Source: Galeruca laticollis (taxonomy: Eukaryota > Arthropoda > Insecta > Coleoptera > Chrysomelidae). From it: a stretch of 64,000 nt of DNA. The position numbers and the translations under genes are program-made. Shown piece by piece: positions 1 through 15,200 of this stretch. Below the pieces are notes generated by a model, which was not told where the DNA came from, did not search any database, and saw nothing but the letters and a program-made list of their open reading frames with translations. Location: assembly GCA_963921935.1 (NCBI GenBank), contig OY998180.1:61024551-61088550 (forward strand). The letters run 5' to 3'. Each line of letters opens with the position of its first letter. Positions within the stretch are counted from its first letter, which is position 1.

Positions 1-268
1 ATAATGCTCTTTATATGAAAAACACTTCAAATCAAACCGCTCTTGAATGCGCTAGAGCAATTAACCATTTGGATCTCGTTAAAGAAATAGAAAAATTAGA
101 ACTGAGGAGAGATAAAGCAAATTTGATGCTGCAGTCTAATCAATTCTCCTCTGACGTCATGTCACCTACAGTAATATCTCCGGCTAGTTCAGTTGGATCT
201 CTAATTTCTATTGCTTCAACTAGCAAATCTCATGATGGCGTTTTCTTAAGACCTGGGGCAGTCACAAG
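1..268 (+). CDS. Camta: Camta exon: end of ankyrin region and Ser-rich linker
   Basis: The frame is open from base 3 (NALYMKNTSNQTALECA...). The stretch 'TALECARAINHLDLVKEIE' has the helix pattern of a terminal ankyrin repeat, followed by a charged helix and a Ser/Thr/Pro-rich tail. The donor is AAG|GTAAGT at 269 and the exon ends in phase 2 (ag|). The 5' end of the exon lies outside the window. Confidence 0.85.
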
Positions 269-3200
269 GTAAGTCAGTTTACTCAAATGCTTCATTGTTT
301 ATCAATCTTTATGTATTTATGTACATTTCCAAATTTCTATTTATTTTCGCAATATTTTCATAAAGGCCGAAGTTGGGCCTAAACATCAATAGAATTTTTC
401 TATAAAAAAAAAAACAAGTAAAACGTTAACAATAGACCACAAATCCAGAATATTATTCAAGAGAATATATACAACCAAATATAATTAACAAATTTAAGAA
501 ATATACAATATTATTTCTTAATGAGTTGAAATGTTCTGCATATACCTAGAATTAATTTTTTAATATATTGTTACGATGGGTCATTTATCATACAGAAATC
601 TCTCCAAGGAAAATTGTGACATTAAGTAAAATTGGAAGTGAGCTACAGAAACTATAAAATGAGGAATTTAATATTTATCTAGGCTGTTATCGACTCTTAC
701 CCACCCATTTCATCTATCATTCATATGTATTGAACCTTGTTTAAAGAGAGATAAAAAATTGATGTTTTAATGGTCGATGTCAGTCCGTGTCGAATACTTT
801 ATCATTACAAAAAAATTGATACATGTTGGTTCATTGGTTCAATAATTTATTTCCAGTTTTTTAAAGTCAAAAGAATATCTCCAGTACAATATATCTAATT
901 TCATCGACTCATATTTCACTACACTGTTCTCGCATTCTTTGTTCTCTTCCGTTTTGTTTATGTGTTCTTTTATTATTGTTACTACTAGATAGTCATCGCT
1001 ACCAATTTCTGCTTCTGTCTGACTTTTGTGTCCTTTAGTTGTGCCTGATTCGTGTTTTTTTCTTATGTGAATATCCTTATGTTAAAAATTTGTTTTCTGT
1101 GACTGGAAAAACGTTTCACATTTTATCTCTGTTGACAGGTAACAAAATATAACTTTTTATAAAATTACTTTTTTCTTTTGGAAAAAAGTGAGTACTTTTT
1201 TACCGGATATAATATACACATAAGTAAATGTAGATATTTGATTTTGGAATATTTTATTATACAAAAAATTCATTTGCTTTATATAAAAAGTACAATTATT
1301 AATGTACATTGCATGAATAACATGCTCCTTGAACTATTCGGTACAACAGTCGAGTTTTCTTGTGTTGAAATTATATTTTTTCTGCCATGGACACAACTGC
1401 CGTTAATGTACTAATGTATTAGCTATTTCTGTCCTGTGTGATACTCATTCATCACCATACCCTTCAGCGACCGTTGATAACTTCCAACCGCCATGTTTCT
1501 TTAGTGTCATAAAATCTCCACCAGATTCAACTAAAAGTATAGTAGACGATCTTCGAAATGAATAACCTGTATTTGAGTTAGTATTTTCAAGTAGAAGAAA
1601 ATTAGCTACTGTTTCAGGTACCTTATAAAACTGATTTTTACCCACAACCTGATTGATACATCTTCCATTGCGATATGCATAAATAGGCGGCGATCCTTTA
1701 CTGCTGCTGGTCGAAGGGCTATGTACATTCGGTAAAATTGAATATTTATATTCTTCGGTAACTACAAATCTCCTGTATACATCATTCTTTGTTAGCTCAA
1801 TTTTCATAATTAATAACACTCCCGAATCTTCAATATCATTGAATGTTACAAGGCTGATTTCACAAATTCGACAAGCTGCTGGCCAAAATACAACAACCTT
1901 AACCGTTAAATAAACTTCGGTGGGAGCATTATTTAAAAATCACAAATTTGCGTACTCGTGAAAATCGCAACTTTTTTGGGCGTGTAACCTTTCCCATTTT
2001 GTTTCAGTAATGTAATTAGTTTGAAATATTTTGAAAATTACTACATACTTTTAATCATTGAATAATTCGACCACACAGTTGATGGCTTTTGTTGTTGTGC
2101 GTTCCGAAAAAGAAGCCAATAACACCCACTGTTTCCGAGAAAGAACTGAATGCATTCTTCATCTTCCATTGCATAAATCTTGAATACGCAGTTTCTTAAA
2201 TTTTCCGAGATTTAGCTAGCAATAATAATTCGTTGTAGTCAGAGAAAACTCGGAGTCGAACATTTTCAACTTTATATTATTCAAAATAACTACTAAACAA
2301 CCACAAATTTTTAAATCAAATCACAGAATTAAATTGACAGATATTTGATTAATTTAAAGGTTTCCTTAGCAACGCAGGTCGAATTTAAGTACAACAGCCT
2401 ACAAGTTTAAAACTTCAAATCGATTATTTTCTGACTTTAATATATTGTAAAAAAATTGTAATATTAAATCGCCATTTTTCCAGTCATAGAAAAAAATGAA
2501 TATTATACACGGGAAAAATATTACATTTTAGCTAGACAACATATCTATTACTTTTTTTCATCGTATAATAAATAAATATTTCTGATAATTACATTGTTCA
2601 TTATTTTACCACAGTAACAGTGTTCTGTTACTTTGAAAGTACTTCTCTAGATCTCAATTGGTTTCTAGACCAATAATTCTCTTAAAATTAGTTCTAATAT
2701 CATACATATACTACTCATGTTCATCAAATAACAGATAACAAACTTAGCGACTTCATAGAATATTTCCCAATATTTTTACTAATCATAAAAAATAGTTACT
2801 ATATTAGTAGTAGTAGGTACACAATAATCGCTGTGACTTCAACTTTAAGGACCAAATTGTTTATATAAGAATTTCTATGCACTGTTGTATTTTCAGAAGC
2901 GAAATGAACAAGTTCAAGGTTTTGAACGTCGACTTAGACTCTGATGTCAACAGTAAATTGATCACTTCAGCTCCGAGTCCCATGCTTTCGGATTTTTCCT
3001 CCAGTATTAGGGGTAGTAATGGGCAAAAGTTAATCAAGAGGCCGTCGATTGATAGTGGAATTAACATGAGCTGTGGACCAGCATCAGAAAGTTATAGACC
3101 TAAGAGTACCAAAATGTGGAATTCACGTGAGACGCCAAAATTATCTAAGTAAGTAGAACATATTTATTAAAAGATTTATACAGAATTATCTTCTTATAGT

Positions 3201-6200
3201 TTCCTAACAAATAATCATTTTTACCTCTATTTGAAGATGGTAAATACTAATACCATTATTTAGAGCCAATATTTTATTTTTTCAAGATGTAATTCTGTTA
3301 TATATGTTTGGTAAAATATTGAGATTTCTGTTTGTTAGATAAATTAATGTCATTTGTTTCTTCGAGAATTTTCTATTTCCAGTTGCCAAATATTTACGAA
3401 AATTTATATTTTTGAAAACCATAAGGAATTTAATACCCACATTTTTGTGTTGCAATTTACTTTTACTTATTTCAACTGAATGTAAAGAAGTTTTGCAACA
3501 TGAACTATTTTCATATAAATGATTACTAAAAAGGTTCTCAACAACCCATTAATTCGAATTCTTTTTAGGTTTGATAGAAGTATGTCTTTACCTCTTCAGA
3601 CTTCCTGTCTAAAAGATAACTCATATGATAATGAAAGTTTGGATTCTCACAAAAAGATGGATTTTGTGTTATGTAAGTATATATTTATTTGCTATATACA
3701 CAAGTTTAAAATTGTATGGGTAAGTATAGATATTTCAAATAAAATGCATGAAAAAGTGAACCACACTGAATTTATTGGCAGAGATTGGGCCAAACTAGTT
3801 GGCAATACATGTCGATAACGGTAATTAATTCTAGATTTCAACCATAAATTCAGTCGGGTATTCAGTTTTGCTTTTGAAATGCTGTTTTTATTTTAGTTTG
3901 AAATTGAGTATACGAGTTGAAAAAAAGAGTCATTGTATTTTTAAAAAATAATATTAAGTCATGTTTAGACTAAGATACATTCTGGGTAATTATTTTGCTA
4001 GAAACATTTTTATTTGTAAGTAAAGTATAAATTGTCCGTAGTGGCGATTATTAAAATCAATTTGAACTTGATTGATTTTCATTTATTTAAACAGATGAGT
4101 ACCTAGTTCTTCAGGAATTATTTATAAAACCGAAGGAACCTATATACATCTAAGTGAAAAAATATTTTATTTTCAATATATTATAAACAGTTTGGATTGA
4201 TGAATTAATATTTTTATTGATAATATGAAACATTGTCACCACCCACTTCATATCCTACTAATATAGAATAGTTTCCTAAACTATTCACATGTATACTTTC
4301 AACATTTCAGATAATATTATTAATAATAATAATTTGAATCATAAATGTATGCTAGTAAAATTACACTTCAATATCAGTTAAAATGAGGAAACTCGAGGCA
4401 TGTATGTTAATTTGTGAGAGGGTTATAAACTAACCAAAATAAATTGTTAATTATTTTTACAAATTATTTAGCAATGAGTTGTAGGGTAAGTAGTTCTAAC
4501 ACATAATTTGAATTGATTTACTGCGCATGACAATCCAAATAATAAGTCGAACTTGTTTGTAATTTGTTGGTCCTGGAACGCAATCTTTATATGAGTACCA
4601 TCGATAACACCACATACACCTGGAAACTGCTGTTCACTAAAGTGCTGTTGTATTTCCTCAATTTTTTTATTATTTGGTCACTTCATAATATCGCCTGACA
4701 TGTTGCTTAAAAAACTAATCATTCATGTGGTTTTACGAAAAAGAGAACTGATTGTAATATTAAAGCAATCAGTAACGTCTCGAAAAAATGCTTTTTAATT
4801 ACCACAAAAATCCCAACACGTGTTGCTCAGATCTTAGCTTTCCATTTCTACCGTCCGCATCAGCATCAAAGTATTCACTGCCCTTATATTTCTCCACCAA
4901 ATTGTTAAAAACTAGACGAAACACTCTAAAGTGTTCTTTGAATACTTCATCGGAGTATTGTGGAACAGTTTCTTCGACGTAACCTTCATTTTTTTGCCGT
5001 TTATTCATTCGCATATTAATAATCAATAGATTCAAAAGCTGCTTATCATCGTCAGATGACATTTCACTGGAGTTTGAACTTGATATTGAAATATCAAACT
5101 TGCTAAAAAATGTAATGGTAAATTTTACGACTCAAGAGAACTGTGCACAATATTCAACAATTCTAACATTGAGGAAGTACTATGCCTTTTTATAATTGAT
5201 TATATTAGAAGTTATTATACAAAAAAAACTTACTTACTTATCCTTACCTGATATTTACATATTATCACAGAATATATAAAATATCTCCTATGAATGCTTG
5301 TTGTAAATACACCGATTTAGATTTATTATAAATTAAATCAAAACAAAACTGAAACATGCGCTGATGTGCTTGCGGGAAATAAGAGAGAATTTGAAATACC
5401 TGCTCAAGAGCAAGACCTGATCGAACAGTTCCATTGTATGTTGATAAATTGCTGGAACATCGAATTAGTAGTTCAGCGTAACAACTAGTTTTCAAAAATA
5501 GGCGCTTGAACAGTAAATTGCAACGGCGCATACGCAGTACAATTCCGAGTTAGTTTCATCGTGTGCTGGAACAAACGTAAACAGGTACGCATACCTCGAG
5601 TTTCCAATAATATTGAAGAGGCCGTTTACTCTCATACATTTATGATTCGACGATAGTATATACAGAACTAGGAATATTCTTTGGTCACATGCAATTTGAG
5701 ACTGTCCATAAGAGACAATGTGTTAGAAAGAATTGGATTGTCTATCTCTCCATGCATCTCTCTAACACACTGATAACTCCATGTGCCTTATGCATTTTCT
5801 CCTATGACTTTGAGGCGATTATCGTTTTACGTTAGAATTAAATGGGGACTGAATTGTTGTTTTCAATACGAAATGTTTTGTGGGCACTAGCAATTTTAAC
5901 ATATAGATTGAAAATAAAGAGAGGGGATAATAGAATAATTATGATTCTGTAGGAAATCGTTTTATTAGGAACATATGAATGACAAGCAATTTGAATAGGT
6001 ATCGAGTTTGTTTTTGAATGATGAATGTTTGTAGATCTTGAAATAAGTAGTCTGCAGATACTCCACTAAGTGCAAATTGTAAAATGGTGTTACCAGGGCA
6101 ATATTCATATCGAGAAATAGCAGAAAATTTGTTTATTGTAGGATTTGAAAATAATCAACCAATTACCAAGAGACAGGTGGGAAAGGTTATAAAAAATGTT

Positions 6201-9200
6201 GAGGAACACGGATGTGTCACTCCTACAAAGCATGGAGCACGTTCACAGAATCGTCAAATCCAACCAGAAAAAGAGATATTTTAATCTGTGCAAGTGTGGA
6301 AAATAATCATCTACAGTCGTCCACCCATTTAGCCAAGGAGTTTAATGTTGATCCGAAAACGATTCGGACTGTGCTAACAAATAAAGTTTAAAACTAACTT
6401 GTCCGTACTCCGGGCGCTGTAGCGTGCTAACACCTCGAAATTTCTACAAAAATTAATAAAAATCTGATATATCTGGATTCATAGGACCCGTTCTACTGGC
6501 TCTGGTGGACTGAAAATCAATAGGATTAATCTGTGAAACGCATTGAATAATATCCAATCATAAAATTGGTCACTTGTTTACACTCTGAAAGCAGTATTCT
6601 GCTAACAATGCGAAATGTCTCCAAAATGACCAGAAATGTAGTATATCTGGATATATAGGACCCATTGTAGTCTCTGGTAAACTGAAAATCAATAGGGTTC
6701 ATCTGTGAGATGCCCCAAACTATATCCAATCATAAAAGTGGACACTTATATACACTACGGAGGCTATAACGTGCTACCAAACCGAAATTTCTCCAAAAAT
6801 GAGTATATCTGGATTTATATGACTCATCGCTCTTGCTCTGGTTAGCTGAAATCAATAGGGTTCATCTGTAAGACGCCCTGAACAATATCCAACCATAAAA
6901 TTGGTCACTTGTATACGCTCCTGAGGCTGTATGGCACCCGTTGTACTCGCTCTAGTGAGCTGAAAATCAATAGGGTTCATCTGTAAGATGCCCTGATCAA
7001 AACCCAATCATAAAATTGGCGACTTTGTGTACTACGGAGGCTGTATCGTGCTAACAAGATATGTTACAATTCAAATTTAACCGGATAAAAATATTTGAAT
7101 ATCTTGCAAAATCAAATTACACCTGCCCTCATACAATTAGGTGATATTTGATACCAACATGGCGGTTGTGCATCACATAATTATCGATTGGCGATTAATG
7201 ATTTAAATACATTATTTCCCAATCGGATAATCTCCACAAATGATAACATTCGATGGACTGCTAGATCTCCAGATTTGGTACCCAACGATTTATTTTTTTA
7301 GGGTTTTGTGAAATCGAGAATTTATGTATTCCAGGAAAATGGGGACTATTCCCTGAATGAACTTAGGAAACAAATTCTGCAAGCCGGTATAGAAATAACC
7401 CCTGAAATATTCACCCATGTTCGTCAAGAATTTTTTGGGCTATTGTTTAGATAAAAACGGTGGCTTATTCGAACATTTGATTCAAATTCATTTAAGCTTA
7501 ATTAAGAAGTTTTTTCGTTCTATATTTTATTATCAGAATATTTCCATGTTTTAAAAAATATTTTTATTATAATTAAATTTATTTTAATATCTATTTCTAA
7601 AACATTTTTCAATTTGTACTAAGTGCGTTTACCCAAAGAATTCGTTTCTAATTTGAAAACAAAATTGACAAAAAGTCCAAACACTGACTAACTTCGACGA
7701 TCACTTTCCGCGTTGTCGAATCTCAAAAAATGTTATATTTTCATTTTCATACTGAAAACACTAAAGCAATTATCAGCAGTACAATCATTTTTTCAACAGT
7801 TACATTGGATTAACCATTTTGATATGTTACAACCACTCGAATTATCATAACTAAAAGTTTCTTATGACTATTCCATGTTAAAACAAATGGATATGTACCA
7901 AACACGAAACGTGGCATCTAACTCTTCTACTTAAGGTTAGGCGCGCACTTGCGATTTTCTGTAGAGCGATTATTTGATCGCAAAAATAAAACAAATTTAC
8001 AACGAAAAAGTAGCAGCGACTTAAAAGACGCAACCAGTTCTATTTTAGCAGTGACGCGATTGTCGCAGATTCAAATTAATCCTACTGACAGCAATGAACC
8101 AGCGCGCACTTGCTACTTTTCAATCGCACTTCTTGACACTTGCAGGCAGAGCAACGTGAAACGTAATTTTGTATATTTGTATTTAATCTATCTGTTTTTT
8201 ATCTTAAAAATGTCTGACGACGAGTCACAAGTGATGCATGTCATAGATTCGGAAAAATTGATATTAGAGGTTGAAAAGAGACCAGCGTTATTTAACAATA
8301 AACTAAAGGAATATTCTGATCGGAATTTAAAAGAAAAACTTTGGGAAGAAGTATGTGTTAATATAGTACGTAATTGGAATGATCTTTCAGGAAAAGAAAA
8401 ACTACAGGAAGGTATGTACCTAAATAATGTTATTACTTTATTAATACACTTTACAGAAATCGAATTAAATGTATTTAAAAAAAATTTCATATTGCCCCGG
8501 TATCGACCCTTGTGGAGTTAAAAAGTAATTAATTCTGTAAAATGCAGCATGCTTTTATAATTCAGTCCGCAAATACTAGATCCACGTCAATTGGTCGATG
8601 AAAAATTCGCCATTTATTTGCCAAAATCCCGTTCCATTCCATGATTCGACGAGCACGCGTCAATCTGTAATTGTATATTCTTTGTTTCATTGTTAAGTTT
8701 CGTCTTGGGTAAGGTCGCAATATTTGGCATGATAGTGCAAACGTTTCATCTGGTGCTAAAACAAAGGACATTAGTTTTCGTTGTTATCCAGAGATAACTT
8801 TTGTGCGTTTGGTATGTTGAGATGATTAGCCTGCAATCTTTGCCCAAAATTTGATTTTCTAAAAACATTAGATTCGCTATTTGCACCGTACGAACCCACG
8901 TATATCGCAGTGAAACAGTAGTCAGCATCAACTACATCTAGAAGTACCGTGGAAAAAATAATCTTATAGTTGTAAAATACTGATCCAGTGCTAACGGGTT
9001 TTTTTCAATCTTATATGTTTCCCATCCAGTGCTCTGATACAGTCCGAAAAATCGGCTCGGTCGTAAAACAGTTCAGCAATATTGATCCAGTCTTCTTAAT
9101 TTTTGTCTTGCATATAGACATGTTGTAAACATTCCCATATTTGCTAACAAGTATCTTTAACTATTTCTTTGATGGTTATGGCTCCTCGTAGGTATTCAAA

Positions 9201-12200
9201 ATATAAAGAATTAAAAATATTCCCAGTGGCTATAGATATCTTATAAATTTTGACTTTGGCATTTTTATACAAATAGAAAATAGAGATAAAATAAAAATTG
9301 ATTCACCTTTTCTATTTCAGGAAAGAAAATACAAAAGAAGTGGATAAGTCTTAAGGATTGTTTTGCTAGATAGTTGGCAGCTCAACGTAAACTGACATCT
9401 GGAGGAAATGTTATTTACTTCGATTCATTGTTATTTTTAATTCCTTATCAACAGCGGTGATCGACGACTACCAATATTGCGCCTTTACAAGGTGAGAGTA
9501 GAACCGTAATGAAAATAACAATTAAGCCTATTATATGCCATAACACAAAATCAAAAAACAGTCCAAAGTCGTCGGTGTCATCTTACGAGATGCACTTATT
9601 GAATATACTAAAAGCGAAACAAGACGAAATTAATGAAGACAAACATTTAGCTTTCATGATTGTCCCGATGTTAGCAACGCTGAATGATGAACAAAAACAT
9701 TACGCAAAAGTTGAAATCCTAAATGTACTAAGAAATGCCGAATATTACACACCTCCAGTGGTTTTTCAGCAGCCGAACGTCCATTTAAGTAATATCGTTC
9801 AGCCAACATATTCTGCTAGCAGAGGCCAAATTTCTTCCCCAAATAATCAGTGTTTACAAGGTCCAGTCTCGGATATTGTTATTCGCCAAAGAACCCCAAT
9901 TTCATAATTCTGAATGTTCTGGCTCCGCCCAAGAATATTATTCTGAGTTTTACGAAGAACTACTTTCACTTACAGGAATTGCTTCAACCAATGACAGTGA
10001 CATTTATGATTTGTCAAATCAATAATAATGCAATACACTTATAAGAAATAAAATAAAAACGTTTTTTGAAAATAATTTTTACTTACCTTAGTGTACGGAC
10101 AAGCGCTCCTCTGGTGGTATAGACTTTCTCCATCTAGTATTGATACGTTATTTTCGGTCCGATAATATAATGTAATTCATCAAAACTAGCCTCGCTCATC
10201 AGATAATATTGAAAAAATGTGTTAGGATATTTTCTCAAATCATCATGTATTTTATGTAATTGTCCTTTGACCAACCTTTGACTAACAATTGGGTGCACCC
10301 AATATTTATTACGCCGTTTTCTAGCCCTAGTTCATGATATTAAAGCAATCACACAAGCTGTCTCCACGGTATCCATTATACTGTGATCAATTAGCCGCCC
10401 AAGCGCGCGCAAACTATTTTTTCACGCGGTTACGATTTTCCAATCGCTCCGACAGAAAAAACGCAAGTGCGCCCCTAGCCTAAAACTGCAACGACAAATA
10501 AAGGTTTTATTTGACTTCTTCACAAACATGTCTATGATATCATGTTAAGAAGCAATAGTCCAGTTAAATGGTCGATTAAAATAGGTTAAATAAACATTAA
10601 ATTATGTAGTTTGGGATCGATGGGGGTGTATTCTGAGCATAAATTTCAATTTGCGAGGTTCTCCGAATGTCAGCTGAACCCCTCTCGCTAAAGACGCGTT
10701 TAATTCGATATCTGGATAAAGCTTACTGTTAGGTAAGATTTTAGAGACCTTTTCTCTTCTAAATTATATTTACTAACTTTTTTATCCGAAACTTTGTTCA
10801 ACATCAATAGTTTTCAAGTTATTACTTCCGAAAGGTTTTTTTTTCTCGATCGAACTATCCTACAGTACGGACGTATCGATTTGAGTTCTCTTAAGATAAG
10901 TGATACTGTAAGTAGTTTTTCTCTATTTATTTGTTTTGCCCCGGCTCTGAAGCCCAGATGTCCGGTGGCCAATATAAAAAAGGGGAGAGAAAGAGGAGAA
11001 ATTGTCCTAATGTGCATGTGGAAGAAGTAACATTTTCTGGAGATATTGTTATGAATCATCAAAATAACCAAAATACGATAGACTTAGCAATTAATAATAT
11101 TTCAAACGAAACGATGAACAAAATCAACGGTGATACGGAATCCGTGAAAAACTTACTAATAGGTTCTAATAAAACAAGTAATATAAACAGTGGTCGTATG
11201 CCAGTTAATACAGAAAATCGATTTCTACCGACCGATTTAGGTCCATATTTTATTTTTGTCGAACATTTAGAACCAAATATTGAACGTTTACATCCGATGA
11301 AATTAGGTGAAAAGTTGTTAGCGCTATCAAATTATGAAAATAATATTACTGAAATAAGTAGTGTTGGAAAAAATCGCGTAAAAATTGAAGTGAATTTGAG
11401 TAGCTATGCTAATAAATTAGTAGATCCATTTTTCGAAACAAATAACATGATTGCGTACATACCAAATTATTTAACGGAAAAATTTGGCATAGTTAAAGGT
11501 GTTTATACATCTCTGAGTGAAAATACTCTCCTAAATATTATAAAATCGAATGTCACAATTAAAAAAGTACAAAGTTTGAATAGAACAGTGGAGAAAGATG
11601 GCATTATACAGCGGGTTCCTAGGCAGATGATAATTGTAACTTTTGTTGGCAAATTTATCCCACAATTTATTTGCATTAATGAAGTTCGTTGCTCTGTCGA
11701 TACCTATGTTAGTCCGGTCATGCAATGTTATCATTGCATTAGGTACGGTCATACATCTTCTCAATGCAAAGCCAAGAAAAGGTGTAAAAATTGTGTATCA
11801 GAAGAACAAACTGATAATTGTCCGAATAGCTGTAGTAGATACTTTGTTCACTGTCGAACTAGCAACCATTCCTCTTCATTCAAGGAATGCCCAGTATATA
11901 TGAAACAAAGGAAAACCAAGGAAGCTATGGCTAATTTGAACATATCATTTAAAGAAGCTAAAAAAGTAGTCGATAATTCCAGCTCCACTAGCATTATCCA
12001 AAAAATAGGTTTGCTCCACTAGCTAATTCAGAAGCTGATTTTCCCACTCTAAAACCTTCCATTTATCAAACTCGTTCCTCTAGCAATCCTCTAAAAGGAA
12101 ATAGTCCAACCTCACCTACTCCAGAAATTATAAGTCCTCGTAAAAAAAGAAAAAGTAATAATACTCTATCTGACTTCCCTCCCATTCGTAGATAATACAA

Positions 12201-15200
12201 TACTAGCGTTTACGCAGGTCCTGTATTCCAGTTTAGTCAAAAGAATACCGAAAATGATTTTGATAAATTTGCCTATCAACTTAGCTCCAAAATAAAAACC
12301 ATTCTTGAAAATTTTATACGAGATATGCCGCAATCTTCTTCATGTGCAATTAATAATAAGTTAGTATTTGACGAAAATGATATTGATAATAAAATTAAAA
12401 ATACTGTCGATAGTTTATTTAACTAACAATGGTCAATACTAGCTTGCAAATAGTTCAATGGAATGCCCGATCTTTAAACTGCAATAAATTTTCGTTAACA
12501 CAACTCAATGTTGAAGAAAATTTTTGATATTGCTCTTATGTCCGAAACCTGGTATAAACCAGCGGATGTCAAAAGGTTTCAAAATTTTAATATAACAAAA
12601 GATAGAAACACAGGACATGGTGGTGTGGCTATATTGATATCAAACTCAATTAAATATGAAATTACTGAATTTGGTAATATCTTCAATCCCAAAATAGAAA
12701 TATGTGGTATTAACATTACTAGTGGTGATGAAAAATTGACAATTATAAGTTTGTACAAACATTCGACAACTAAAGCAACTGTACAAGATTATATCAATTT
12801 ATTTAACCAGATTAAACACGAGTGTATCACCGGTGGTGATTTTAACGCTCATCACAGAATCTGGGGTTCGGTGACGTGCTCGACAGATATACTAGTTGAA
12901 GCGTTAGATTATTTTCCTGCTTTAGCTATAGCTAATGACGGTTGTGCCACAAGAATTTCTTCTCCAGGAGAATCTAAATCTGCTGTAAATCTGACTATTT
13001 CATCTTCAAAATTGTGTTCTTCATTTACGTGGTCCGTTTTATCGGACTAATATGGTGCTGATCATTTCTCTATTAGGATTGTGGTCGACGATATCCAAAA
13101 AGATTTTTTTTTCGGTTAAATGTATCTCTAAATAGTCAATGTCCGACACTAATTGGAAGTTATATCAAACTTGTATCATTGAATCATTCCAGTACGTCCA
13201 TATTTGCAACGATTCTAACGCTATGATATCATTTCTGACTGACACAATAACGACAGCTGCAAACAAGTTTTGTAAGGTAATAAAATCAACTACTCGTAAT
13301 CCGACTAAATACATTCCCTGGTGGGATCAAGAATGCCTCGCAGCGACAAATTCTATGAAAAATGCGTTAAAAGCTTACAGAACAAACTTAATCCCTTCTA
13401 ACTTCATTGAATATAAAAGATTAGATGATATGTGTAAACGGTTATTCAAAACCAAATCAAGAACAAATTGGGCCAAATTTTGCTCCTCACTTAACAGACA
13501 AACTAATCCAAGCGATATATGGAGAAGGATTAATAACGTTCAAAGCGTTAAAAAATTCCATACAGTCAACGAAACCTTAGCTGAAAACTTACTTTTAAAG
13601 AATTCACCCGACCACGTCCATTATCAAATAGACTGGCCTATTAATTCTCCAGAACAACATTGTTTACTAGCCCCGATAAACATTAGTGAAATAAAAACAA
13701 GTATTAAAACTTCTACCTTATGCTAGGAAACATGCCGGACGTAGCATTACAGTTCTCATGTAAAATCTATAATAATATCTTGATGAAAGGAGACAATTGC
13801 GACTCTTTAAAACAATGTCTTATCATTCCAATTCCGAAGTTAAATGATTCAACTGCCCTCGGGCCCATTGCCCTCATGTCTTGTTTATTAAAAACTTTTG
13901 AAAGGATTATGAAGATTAGACTGGAGTGGTGGTGTGAAAGCAATAATGTTTTTCCGGACACACAGTTTGGGTTTCGTAGGAAAAGTTGCACAGTGGACTG
14001 CATTGCACATCTAGTCACAGATATTCAATTAACGTTTTCCGAAAACAATTATCTTGCTGCGTTATTTCTGGACAATACTGGTGCTTACGATAATGTTCAA
14101 CTGCATTCACTTTTTAATAAATTAATTCAAATTGGTATTCCACTCAGATGTGCGTATGTCTTGGTTGAACTATTTATGAATATACAAATATTTATTCGGT
14201 GCAACAACCAAATTCTTGGCCCACGACTTGTTTTCCAAGGTTTATCGCAGGGATCAGTTCTAAGTCCGCTATTCTTTAACCTATATACCTTAAACGTACA
14301 TGTTATGGATATAAAGTGTAACACATTGCAATATGCAGACGATTTCTGTTTATACGTAATGGAAAAGACTTATCAACAGTGTATTGAAACTCTAAAAGTC
14401 ATTATGCATAATTGTAATAAATGTTTCTCAGATCTAGGTCTCCACCTATCACCTAAAAAATATTTTGTTGTATTCTTCCACCTGTTTCCAACCTGTAACT
14501 CACTAATATGACGATATCAGTTAATAAAAATTATACTTACTTAGGTATCACACTGGATTCAAAACTAACTTGGAATGATCACATGAAAAACCAATGTATT
14601 GTCAAATGTGGAAAAAGTTTAAATATGCTGAAAATTGTTAATCGTTACGAATGGGGCACTGACCCCAAAATCAATCTTCTATTCTACAGGGCCTATACGA
14701 GATCCATCTGAGATTATGGAAGTTTTTTATATGGCTCAGCCACAAAATCTCGCTTAATCAAATTACATAGAATAATATTCAAGGCTTTACGATTGATTTT
14801 AGGTGCTCTCAAGTCCACACCTACTAACACACTTTTGGCTGATTGTGGTGAACCTCCTTTACATCTAAGGCGCTTATTTCTTGCAGAAAAATTTATTCTT
14901 AAATGTACATCCAATAACCAAAAAGTACTTCTTCAATTATCAGTCAGCAACCTATCAGAAAAATAGTGGCTAAATAAAAATTCTCCAATAATTTTAGCTA
15001 CTGCATATCCCAACACATCACACCTGTCAATTAATAGTGATGACCAAAGTGCATTTTCAGCTCCGTATGACATATCTTTTTTTTCGTGTACAGTCGTCAT
15101 ACCTAATAACGACGTACCAAGTAGCTATTGCACAGCTATGGAAGAATACTTTGGAAAGCTGGGTAATATCAGCAAAATATTTACAGACGGATCCAAATCT

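Larger units (their letters stand above)
7935..10480 (+). mobile_element. PIF/Harbinger element with TIRs and TAA target duplication
   Basis: The left end GGTTAGGCGCGCACTTGCG and the right end (reverse complement GGCTAGGGGCGCACTTGCG) form terminal inverted repeats that extend imperfectly through TTTTCTGT and GAGCGATT. Both sides are flanked by TAA (7932-7934 and 10481-10483), the TWA target duplication of this superfamily. Inside are a MADF-BESS gene (+) and a decayed transposase (-). A TIR-like motif also recurs internally near 8101 (GCGCGCACTTGC). The length of 2546 bp is short for an autonomous element. Confidence 0.88.

Noticed and set aside
2861..3067. Open frame on the minus strand opposite the second Camta exon
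   Set aside because: It is the shadow of a real exon with matching phases; no domain of its own.
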